Below are positions 1 through 6,000 of a DNA stretch of 34,337 nt, piece after piece. The DNA is from Lachnospiraceae bacterium (GTDB lineage: Bacteria > Bacillota > Clostridia > Lachnospirales > Lachnospiraceae): positions 1 to 34,337 of the forward strand of contig JAFSCH010000043.1 of assembly GCA_017436865.1 (NCBI GenBank), written 5' to 3'. Under the pieces are notes generated by a model. That model ran no database searches and was not told the DNA's origin. It worked only from the letters and a program-made list of their open reading frames with translations. A program made the translations under genes and the position numbers. How positions within the stretch are numbered: position 1 is the stretch's first letter; each line of letters starts with the position of its first letter.

Positions 1-95
1 ATGACAGTGCTGTAGCTAAGGATGAAGATGTGCTTGAAATTTCAAAAAGATTACTTGCACAGAATAAAGAGGCTTATGAAGTGCTTGCTAAATGA
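1..95 (+). CDS. C-terminal end of a toxin-antitoxin antitoxin (partial)
   Basis: An open frame enters the window (first full codon at position 3) and ends with TGA at 93-95. The visible tail reads DSAVAKDEDVLEISKRLLAQ and ends in EVLAK, acidic and helical like the C-terminal part of small Phd/AbrB-type antitoxins that bind Doc/Fic toxins. Its stop overlaps the ATG of the toxin frame by four bases (ATGA), the usual translational coupling of antitoxin and toxin. The DNA-binding N-terminus is outside the window, so the antitoxin class cannot be fixed. The role is inferred mainly from the coupled neighbour. Confidence 0.6.
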   Translation, partial: DSAVAKDEDVLEISKRLLAQNKEAYEVLAK

Positions 96-469
96 AAAGA
101 TTGAGCAAAGAGCAGATTTTGATGCTTCATTCGCAGCTTATTGAATAGACTGGCGGAACTGTTGGTGTAAGAGACGTCAATTTGTTGGAGTCTGCTATAG
201 AGACTCCGTTTCAGGTATTTGGCGAAGAAGAGCTATATCCAACGATTCAAGCAAAAGGTACACGTCTGGGCTATGGTTTAATAAAGAATCATTGTATGTT
301 GGATGGAAACAAGCGAATAGGAACACATGTGATGCTTGTGTTCTTTGCCTTAAACGGAATCGAATTACGATATACACAAAAAGAATTGTATGAAATGGTT
401 CTCGCAGTAGCAGATGGAAGTTTGGAATATGAAGATATGCTTAAGTGGATACTGGAGCATCAAGCATAA
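92..469 (+). pseudogene. doc: Doc/Fic-family death-on-curing toxin with in-frame amber stop
   Basis: Reading from ATG 92 gives MKRLSKEQILMLHSQLIE, then TAG at 146-148, then TGGTVGVRDVNLLESAIETP and onward in the same frame to TAA at 467-469. Both sides of the stop match the Doc family start and core, so one codon separates a complete toxin of about 125 residues from a broken one. The active-site motif is HCMLDGNKR; the family usual is HxFxDGNKR, with Cys in place of the conserved aromatic. Doc proteins are Fic-fold enzymes that phosphorylate EF-Tu and stop translation. A downstream TTG (182) could restart translation but would drop the N-terminal helices. Without suppression the toxin is probably inactive. 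A sequencing error at one base is the alternative. Confidence 0.8.
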
Positions 470-490
470 TTAATTATTATTTTTTTAATG

Positions 491-523
491 CCTGTGTTTA
501 ATCTTGGGAAGGTCGAACACAGG
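491..523 (+). other. Perfect 8-bp inverted repeat between doc and the radical SAM gene
   Basis: CCTGTGTT (491-498) pairs perfectly with AACACAGG (516-523) around a 17-nt loop. There is no T-run after it on the + strand, so it is a poor terminator. It may be a regulatory hairpin or an operator for the following gene. The stretch is short and the function is unknown. Confidence 0.3.
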
Positions 524-572
524 TGATTATTAGAATTTGTTGAATGGATAGATAAGAAATTAGAGGTACATA

Positions 573-1589
573 ATGAAAAAATTATCATTAGTTGTAGATA
601 TGTATGGATGCCCAAATCGCTGTAAGCATTGCTGGTTAGGGCATATGCCAAATTGTAAAATGGCTGACAAGACAGATGAATTTTTGATAGAGTATTTCAA
701 GCCTTATTTTGAAAATATAACATATTATAGTTGGTTAAGAGAACCTGATTATTGCGATGATTATAGACAGCGCTGGATGAAAGACAATGAAATTTCTATT
801 CAAGGTAGACCAATGCGTTTTGAATTGGCTAGTTTTTATCGTTTGGTTCGTGATGAAGAGTATGTTAAGTTTTTGAAAGAAGTAGGTGTTAAAAAGGTAC
901 AATTAACATTCTTCGGTTTAGAAACGATGACAGATTTTTACATTGGAAGAAAAAATGCATATAATGAATTGCTGTTAGCAACAGATATATTAATATCTAA
1001 TGGTATTGCGCCAAGATGGCAAGCATTTATTTTTGAAGATAATAAAAACGAAATAGTGAAGTTGTTAGATGTTATCGACAAACAAAATTTATATGAAAGA
1101 TGTGCTTCTTTTGGAGAGGAGTTTAAGTTTTTTGTTCATGCGGGGAGTTGTGATGGTGAAAATGTTAAACAATATCCAATAAGAATTCAAAAAGAGAATA
1201 TTCCAAAACAACTGATACCATATTATTGGGAATATGACAACATTTTGGAAGAAAAGGAATGTGTAAAGTTATTATTGGAGAGTCATGAAAAGATTATATT
1301 TGAAACATCCGAAGATATTGTTTTGAATATATCTAATGATTTAGATGTGTATTTTAATTACACCCATATGACCAAACCATGGATAATCGGTAACATTTTA
1401 AAAGATGATGCAAAAGAATTAGTTCGAAAAATCGTTGAAGGGGACACCTATGCGTTGAATATGATAAGAAATTGTTCTTATAGTGAGTTGGTGAAGCGAT
1501 ATGGTGACACAACTTCAACAAAGGTTTTTACGCTTGATGATTATAAAATGTATATGGTCAATCGATATTTGGATGATTGTGCCAATTAG
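573..1589 (+). CDS. Radical SAM protein with SPASM-like, cysteine-poor C-terminus
   Basis: This 338-residue protein carries a CX3CX2C motif (C13, C17, C20; GCPNRCKHCWLG), the site that binds the [4Fe-4S] cluster cleaving S-adenosylmethionine, at the usual place after the first beta strand. VQLTFFGLE near residue 110 fits a beta strand of the radical SAM barrel. Residues about 245-275 (NISNDLDVYFNYTHM...IIGNIL) look like the SPASM/Twitch layout in which a strand is followed by auxiliary-cluster cysteines and then an IGN turn, but the cysteines are absent. AGAGGT upstream of ATG 573 is the SD. It sits alone between a toxin-antitoxin remnant and sdpRI, with no visible precursor peptide gene, so the substrate is unknown. 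The radical SAM family is firm; the SPASM relation is inference. Confidence 0.85.
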   Translation: MKKLSLVVDMYGCPNRCKHCWLGHMPNCKMADKTDEFLIEYFKPYFENITYYSWLREPDYCDDYRQRWMKDNEISIQGRPMRFELASFYRLVRDEEYVKFLKEVGVKKVQLTFFGLETMTDFYIGRKNAYNELLLATDILISNGIAPRWQAFIFEDNKNEIVKLLDVIDKQNLYERCASFGEEFKFFVHAGSCDGENVKQYPIRIQKENIPKQLIPYYWEYDNILEEKECVKLLLESHEKIIFETSEDIVLNISNDLDVYFNYTHMTKPWIIGNILKDDAKELVRKIVEGDTYALNMIRNCSYSELVKRYGDTTSTKVFTLDDYKMYMVNRYLDDCAN

Positions 1590-1681
1590 ATATTGAAATA
1601 GTTAAATTCCAATATGGCGAACGGTTAGAAAAATTTGAATTTCACTGCTGGTTAGTTGTTTTTTTAATATCAATAGAATGG

Positions 1682-1710
1682 ACACGTTGGTTTTTCAGCG
1701 TGTTTTTTCT
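1682..1710 (+). terminator. Rho-independent terminator after the radical SAM gene
   Basis: ACACGTTG (1682-1689) pairs with CAGCGTGT (1696-1703) through one G-T wobble around a six-base loop, and is followed by a T-rich run (1704-1710). It closes the radical SAM unit and lies directly before the sdpRI control region. Confidence 0.8.
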
Positions 1711-1731
1711 ATTTAAAAATATTTTTAAATA
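1710..1731. promoter_or_regulatory. Upstream palindromic operator of sdpRI
   Basis: A perfect 22-bp palindrome with half-site TATTTAAAAAT lies just upstream of the predicted -35 box. Its ends (TATTTAAA / TTTAAATA) are shared with the second palindrome at 1765-1788, so both are probably bound by the same ArsR/SdpR-type dimer. Confidence 0.6.
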
Positions 1732-1735
1732 CCTC

Positions 1736-1764
1736 TTGTGAATTAAAGAAAGGTGTGTTAATAT
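1736..1764 (+). promoter_or_regulatory. Predicted promoter of sdpRI
   Basis: TTGTGA (1736-1741) and TAATAT (1759-1764) are separated by 17 bp. The pair sits exactly between the two palindromes, and the downstream one would cover the transcription start. Confidence 0.55.
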
Positions 1765-1788
1765 CTATTTAAAGAAAATTTTAAATAG
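1765..1788. promoter_or_regulatory. Downstream palindromic operator of sdpRI
   Basis: CTATTTAAA (1765-1773) and TTTAAATAG (1780-1788) form a perfect 9-bp inverted repeat with a 6-bp centre, immediately after the -10 box. This is the position from which a repressor blocks initiation. It is likely the SdpR autorepression site. Confidence 0.65.
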
Positions 1789-1797
1789 GTAAGAGAT

Positions 1798-2067
1798 ATG
1801 GGAGAGACAAATATTTTTAAAGTGTTAGCAGACAGTCAAAGAAGAAATATTCTTACGATGCTAAAGAATGGACGATTAAATGCCGGAGAGATTGCGGAAG
1901 AATTGCAAATTACACCAGCGGCACTTTCTTATCATTTGAAACTATTAAAGAGTGCTGACTTGGTATCTGAATATAAAGAAAAAAACTTTGTTTATTATGA
2001 AATCAATACTACAGTTTTTGATGAATTAATTATATGGGTTAATCAGTTTGGAGGAAAAAAGAGATGA
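1798..2067 (+). CDS. sdpR: ArsR/SdpR-family autorepressor
   Basis: This 89-residue winged-helix protein begins MGETNIFKVLADSQRRNILT and has the ArsR recognition region at residues about 38-57 (ITPAALSYHLKLLKSADLV). The wing follows in EKNFVYYEI. No ArsR-type metal cysteine motif is present, which fits the non-metal SdpR branch. In Bacillus subtilis SdpR represses sdpRI and is sequestered by SdpI when SdpC toxin is sensed. The gene overlaps sdpI by four bases, and two palindromes flank its promoter, so autoregulation is strongly suggested. No toxin (sdpABC) is in the window, so the pair may act as a stand-alone immunity or envelope-stress system. The SD before ATG 1798 is weak. Confidence 0.85.
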   Translation: MGETNIFKVLADSQRRNILTMLKNGRLNAGEIAEELQITPAALSYHLKLLKSADLVSEYKEKNFVYYEINTTVFDELIIWVNQFGGKKR

Positions 2068-2750
2068 AAAAAATAATGTGGATAGTAGCAATGATTCCAG
2101 TTGTAGTTACAAGTGTGGTACTACAGTTTATGCCGGATGTTATACCTATGCATCATGATTTGGAGGGAAATACTGACAGATGGGGAAGTAAAACAGAAAG
2201 TCTTATTTTTTCGATAATTATTTTGTTTATTACACTATTTTGGCATTTGCTAATCAATATATTTGAAAAAAAATCAATAACAGCAAAAACTGAAAAGGAA
2301 CAAATGGAAGCAAAATCTTCTGCAAAAGTATTGTGTGTTGTAGGACTTTCGCAGGCTATAATGTTCGGTATTATGCATTATTTTATTCTTTACTCTTCAT
2401 GGATACAAGCAAATACGGGGAGTTTTCAGGCTACTATTGATATTGCAAAAGTTTCCTGTGTTTTATGTGGCATTATGTTTATTGTATTAGGAAATTTTAT
2501 GACAAAAGCAAAACGAAATGCAGTAGTAGGTCTTCGAACCGTTTGGAGTATGCATAATGACGATACATGGAGAAAGAGTAATCGCTTTGGTGCAATATGT
2601 ATTATTGTTACCGGTTTATTGACTATCATTACAACTATATATACAAGTGGAATGATTGGAACAATATTTATGTTGATTTATTTATTATTAGCAGCGGTTG
2701 TAGCAGTTATATATTCGAAAAAGGTGTATGATAAGGAAATTGACAAATGA
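2064..2750 (+). CDS. sdpI: SdpI-family membrane immunity/signal protein
   Basis: The 228-residue integral membrane protein starts with a DUF1648-type segment: one membrane helix followed by the motif PDVIPMHHDLEGNTDRWGSK. About five further hydrophobic segments make up the SdpI domain. Members confer immunity to the SdpC killing factor and pass the signal to SdpR by binding it at the membrane. ATGA overlap with sdpR shows coupled translation, with GGAGG at 2050-2054 inside the sdpR end as its SD. Length is close to the B. subtilis protein (about 207 residues). Family assignment is firm; the inducing peptide is unknown. Confidence 0.85.
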   Translation: MKKIMWIVAMIPVVVTSVVLQFMPDVIPMHHDLEGNTDRWGSKTESLIFSIIILFITLFWHLLINIFEKKSITAKTEKEQMEAKSSAKVLCVVGLSQAIMFGIMHYFILYSSWIQANTGSFQATIDIAKVSCVLCGIMFIVLGNFMTKAKRNAVVGLRTVWSMHNDDTWRKSNRFGAICIIVTGLLTIITTIYTSGMIGTIFMLIYLLLAAVVAVIYSKKVYDKEIDK

Positions 2751-2824
2751 TTTTTTGCTATGTGGAGAAAGTGAAAATTTCAGGTTGTATATGTTTTACG
2801 ATTGAATATTTAAGTAATAAAATG

Positions 2825-2856
2825 AACCATTGTAAAAAACTACAATGGTTTTTTTA
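2825..2856 (+). terminator. Terminator of sdpRI
   Basis: AACCATTGTA (2825-2834) and TACAATGGTT (2841-2850) form a perfect 10-bp stem with a six-base loop, followed directly by a T-run. It separates sdpRI from the copper module. Confidence 0.9.
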
Positions 2857-2910
2857 TAGCCGTTTTATCTATTATAAGATGATAAAATTGTTCAATAAGA
2901 AAATTATATC

Positions 2911-2939
2911 TTGCGGCATACCCCATAGGGGTATATAAT
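2911..2939 (+). promoter_or_regulatory. Predicted csoR-copA promoter
   Basis: TTGCGG (2911-2916) and TATAAT (2934-2939) are 17 bp apart. The -10 box is perfect and the -35 poor. The copper operator occupies the spacer. Confidence 0.65.
2918..2934. promoter_or_regulatory. CsoR-type copper operator
   Basis: ATACCCC (2918-2924), ATA, GGGGTAT (2928-2934) is a perfect inverted repeat matching the known CsoR site type TACCCnnnnGGGTA. It lies between -35 and -10, so bound apo-CsoR would occlude RNA polymerase and Cu(I) would release it. Confidence 0.85.
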
Positions 2940-2967
2940 GTGTATAATAAAAGAAAGGCGTGAGAGC

Positions 2968-3273
2968 ATGGAAGAAACGAAAGAATGTTGTTGCTATAAA
3001 ACAAAGGAACGTTCAGAAAAGGAATATAAGGACTTAATAAATCGTTTGAACCGTATAGAAGGACAGATTCGAGGAATCAAAGGGATGATAGAAAAGGATG
3101 CGTATTGTACGGATATTCTTACACAAGTATCGGCAGTAAGTGCAGCATTGAATAGCTTTAATAGAGTTTTGTTATCGAATCATATCAAGACTTGTGTAAT
3201 AAATGATATTCGCGAAGGGAAGGAAGAAACAGTGGATGAGTTACTTGTGACTCTTCAGAAGCTGATGAAATAG
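2968..3273 (+). CDS. csoR: Copper-sensing transcriptional repressor CsoR
   Basis: The start at ATG 2968 (101 residues) is preferred. An upstream in-frame ATG at 2938 overlaps the -10 box and cannot be in the mRNA, while a GA-rich SD precedes 2968. The CsoR/RcnR all-helical fold is recognised from LINRLNRIEGQIRGIKGMIE. The Cu(I) ligands C47, H72 and C76 (AYC...NHIKTC) are all present, which separates it from nickel- and formaldehyde-sensing relatives. A cysteine-rich N-terminus (C7-C9) is an extra. It represses its own promoter and copA, 82 bp downstream in the same direction. Confidence 0.9.
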   Translation: MEETKECCCYKTKERSEKEYKDLINRLNRIEGQIRGIKGMIEKDAYCTDILTQVSAVSAALNSFNRVLLSNHIKTCVINDIREGKEETVDELLVTLQKLMK

Positions 3274-3355
3274 ACAATGCAAAAAATCTATATGTGAAAG
3301 AGTTTTGGCATGACAAAATTGAATTGTACAATTTTCAGGGAGGAGGAGATTATAA

Positions 3356-5881
3356 ATGGAGCAATATCAAGTAACGGGAATGAGTTGTGCGGCTTGTAGT
3401 GCTCGTGTAGAAAAAGCCGTTTCAAAAATAGAAGGTGTTACATCTTGTTCCGTTAGTTTATTAACGAACTCAATGGGAGTAGAAGGAAACGTTTCGCCAG
3501 AGACTATTATTCGGGCGGTAGAAGAGGCAGGCTATGGAGCAAGCCTTAAAAAAGCAGGGAATGATATAAAGGGAAGTCAGGTTATGGTAGGAGAGAATGT
3601 TGATATTCTCAAGGATACAGAAACACCGGCATTAAAAAAAAGATTATTCAGTTCTATGATATTTTTAATTGCATTGATGTATTTTTCCATGGGACATATG
3701 ATGTGGGGATGGCCTGTTCCGATGTGGTTTGAGAAGAATCATGTGGCAATGGGACTGTTGCAATTGTTACTAACTGTTGCAGTAATGATAATAAATCAAA
3801 AGTTTTTTATCAGTGGGTTTAAGAGCCTTTGGCATAAGGCGCCCAATATGGATACCTTGGTTGCACTTGGTTCATCTGCAGCATTTGTATACAGTACCTA
3901 TGCGCTATTTGCTATGACGGATGCACAAGTCAAGGGTGATTATCCTGGTGTTATGAATTATATGCATGAGTTCTATTTTGAGTCTGCGGCTATGATTCTG
4001 ACACTAATTACCGTAGGTAAAATGTTAGAAGCTCATTCTAAGGGAAAGACAACAGATGCATTAAAGAGTTTGATAAAGCTTGCACCGAAGACAGCAGTCA
4101 TCTTACGAAATGGTGTGGAAACAGAGGTTGCAATTCAAGAAGTGCAAAGTGGCGATATTTTTGTAGTTCGACCAGGAGAAAATATACCTGTGGATGGCGT
4201 TGTTCTTGAGGGAAATAGTGCAGTAAATGAGTCAGCATTAACAGGAGAAAGTATTCCGGTGGATAAGGAGGCAGGAAGTCAAGTATCGGCGGCGACCTTG
4301 AATCAGTCAGGCTTCTTGAAATGTAAGGCAACGCGAGTGGGAGAGGATACAACGCTTTCTCAGATTATACAGCTAGTAAGTGATGCAGCGGCAACGAAGG
4401 CACCTATTGCAAAAGTGGCAGATAAGGTATCGGGTGTGTTTGTTCCAATAGTGATTACGATTGCATTGATTACGTTGGTTATATGGCTTTTGGCAGGACA
4501 AAGTATTGGATTTGCTTTGGCAAGAGGAATTTCGGTATTGGTTATTAGTTGTCCATGCGCGTTAGGACTTGCTACACCGGTTGCTATTATGGTAGGCAGT
4601 GGCATGGGAGCTAAAAATGGTATTATGTTTAAAACGGCGGCTTCCTTGGAGGAAACGGGTAAGGTGCAAATCGTTGCCTTGGATAAGACCGGAACGATTA
4701 CGACAGGGGAACCCAAAGTTACAAATATTATTCCAGTAGACGGAGTATCAGAAGCTGAATTAGTTCAATTTGCTGTTGCCATAGAAAGTAAAAGTGAGCA
4801 TCCGCTTGCGAAAGCCATCTTGGAATATGGAAAAGAAAATATGGTAGAAAGCGTGGAAGTAAAAGAATTTCAAGCTTTGCCGGGCAATGGATTATCTGCC
4901 ATATATGATGGTAAAATGGCTTATGCAGGAAGCATGAAATATGTCAATGGTTTAGTAGAAATATCGACACAGATAAGTAAAAGAGCAGAAGAACTTGCAA
5001 ACGAAGGAAAAACACCATTGTTTTTTGCGTTGGATAGGCAGTTGCTTGGAGTGATTGCAGTTGCAGATATAATCAAAGACGATAGTGAACAGGCAGTCAG
5101 GAAATTACAAAATATGGGAATACATGTGGTTATGCTGACGGGGGATAATGAAAAAACTGCAAAAGCAATTGGTGCGCAGGCGGGTGTGAATGAAGTAATT
5201 GCGGACGTTTTACCAGAAGGTAAAGAAAGAGTAATTCGTAATTTTAAAAAAAAGGGCAAGGTTGCTATGGTTGGTGATGGTATCAATGATGCACCGGCAC
5301 TTACGAGAGCGGATATTGGTATTGCTATTGGTGCGGGAACAGATATTGCCATCGATGCCGCAGATGTGGTATTAATGAAGAGTAGATTAAGTGATGTGCC
5401 AGCGGCAATCCTTTTGAGTCGTAGGACATTGAAGAATATACATGAAAATTTATTCTGGGCATTTATCTACAATATCATTGGAATTCCATTGGCTGCAGGA
5501 ATGTGGAGTCCTATAGTAGGCTGGGAGTTAAATCCTATGTTTGGTGCTGCGGCGATGAGTTTGTCGAGCTTTTGTGTAGTTTCAAATGCTTTGAGGCTGA
5601 ATTTCTTAAAAATATATGATTCAGGCAGAGATAAAAAGGTAAAGAAAGAGAAAAACAAGGAGGAAAACAAGGTGAAAAAGACAATGAGAATTGAAGGAAT
5701 GATGTGTGGACACTGTGAGGCAAGAGTGAAAAAGGTACTGGAAGCACTCCCGGAGGTGGAAGAGGCAGTAGTAAGTCATGAAGCAGGAACAGCAGTATTA
5801 ATGTTATCTGCTGAGATTATGGATGATATATTGAAAAAGACAATAGAAGATCAAGACTATAAGGTTCTCTCTATTGAGTAA
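3356..5881 (+). CDS. copA: Cu(I)-exporting P1B-type ATPase with N- and C-terminal HMA domains
   Basis: The 841-residue pump has an N-terminal HMA domain (GMSCAACS, C11/C14) and eight expected membrane helices. The transport-site motif is CPC (C399-P400-C401), the phosphorylated aspartate is D443 in DKTGT, the nucleotide site is H482-P483, and GDGINDAP begins at G640. After the last helices a Lys/Glu linker leads to a second HMA domain (GMMCGHC, C784/C787) that forms the C-terminus, an unusual position. The linker DNA contains AAGGAGG and an in-frame GTG (5672), so the tail may also be made as a separate chaperone. GGGAGGAGG before ATG 3356 is the SD. It is expressed with csoR, and exports cytosolic copper across the plasma membrane. 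Confidence 0.95.
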   Translation: MEQYQVTGMSCAACSARVEKAVSKIEGVTSCSVSLLTNSMGVEGNVSPETIIRAVEEAGYGASLKKAGNDIKGSQVMVGENVDILKDTETPALKKRLFSSMIFLIALMYFSMGHMMWGWPVPMWFEKNHVAMGLLQLLLTVAVMIINQKFFISGFKSLWHKAPNMDTLVALGSSAAFVYSTYALFAMTDAQVKGDYPGVMNYMHEFYFESAAMILTLITVGKMLEAHSKGKTTDALKSLIKLAPKTAVILRNGVETEVAIQEVQSGDIFVVRPGENIPVDGVVLEGNSAVNESALTGESIPVDKEAGSQVSAATLNQSGFLKCKATRVGEDTTLSQIIQLVSDAAATKAPIAKVADKVSGVFVPIVITIALITLVIWLLAGQSIGFALARGISVLVISCPCALGLATPVAIMVGSGMGAKNGIMFKTAASLEETGKVQIVALDKTGTITTGEPKVTNIIPVDGVSEAELVQFAVAIESKSEHPLAKAILEYGKENMVESVEVKEFQALPGNGLSAIYDGKMAYAGSMKYVNGLVEISTQISKRAEELANEGKTPLFFALDRQLLGVIAVADIIKDDSEQAVRKLQNMGIHVVMLTGDNEKTAKAIGAQAGVNEVIADVLPEGKERVIRNFKKKGKVAMVGDGINDAPALTRADIGIAIGAGTDIAIDAADVVLMKSRLSDVPAAILLSRRTLKNIHENLFWAFIYNIIGIPLAAGMWSPIVGWELNPMFGAAAMSLSSFCVVSNALRLNFLKIYDSGRDKKVKKEKNKEENKVKKTMRIEGMMCGHCEARVKKVLEALPEVEEAVVSHEAGTAVLMLSAEIMDDILKKTIEDQDYKVLSIE
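5672..5881 (+). CDS. Possible CopZ-like chaperone from internal GTG start in copA
   Basis: In frame with copA, AAGGAGG (5657-5663) lies 8 bp before GTG 5672. This would give a 69-residue product starting MKKTMRIEGMMCGHCEARV, the size and fold of the copper chaperone CopZ, with both metal cysteines. Spacing and SD strength are better than those of many true starts in this window. It could be a nested gene, or the scar of a former separate copZ fused to copA by loss of a stop codon. Use of this start is inference. Confidence 0.45.
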   Translation: MKKTMRIEGMMCGHCEARVKKVLEALPEVEEAVVSHEAGTAVLMLSAEIMDDILKKTIEDQDYKVLSIE

Positions 5882-5948
5882 GTAATCTGCTCGAAGGATA
5901 GGTGTATTTTGATAATTACTGAGTAATAGCTACTAATGTCGAACAATA

Positions 5949-5978
5949 TTGACATGGAAGTAAAAAAGACAGTATAAT
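5949..5978 (+). promoter_or_regulatory. Consensus promoter before the REC-GGDEF-EAL gene
   Basis: TTGACA (5949-5954) and TATAAT (5973-5978), both perfect, are 18 bp apart. Transcription would start near 5985, close to the coding region. No clear terminator separates copA from this promoter. Confidence 0.75.
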
Positions 5979-6000
5979 GTAAAGGAGTACACTATCCTTA

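Noticed and set aside
491-523. Inverted repeat considered as a terminator
   Set aside because: There is no T-run on either strand after the stem; kept only as a hairpin of unknown role.
2747-2938. 63-codon frame after sdpI
   Set aside because: It runs through the sdpRI terminator and into the CsoR operator, and has no SD or family likeness.
4921-5352. 143-codon minus-strand frame inside copA
   Set aside because: It is antisense to conserved ATPase motifs with low-complexity composition, a reading-frame shadow.
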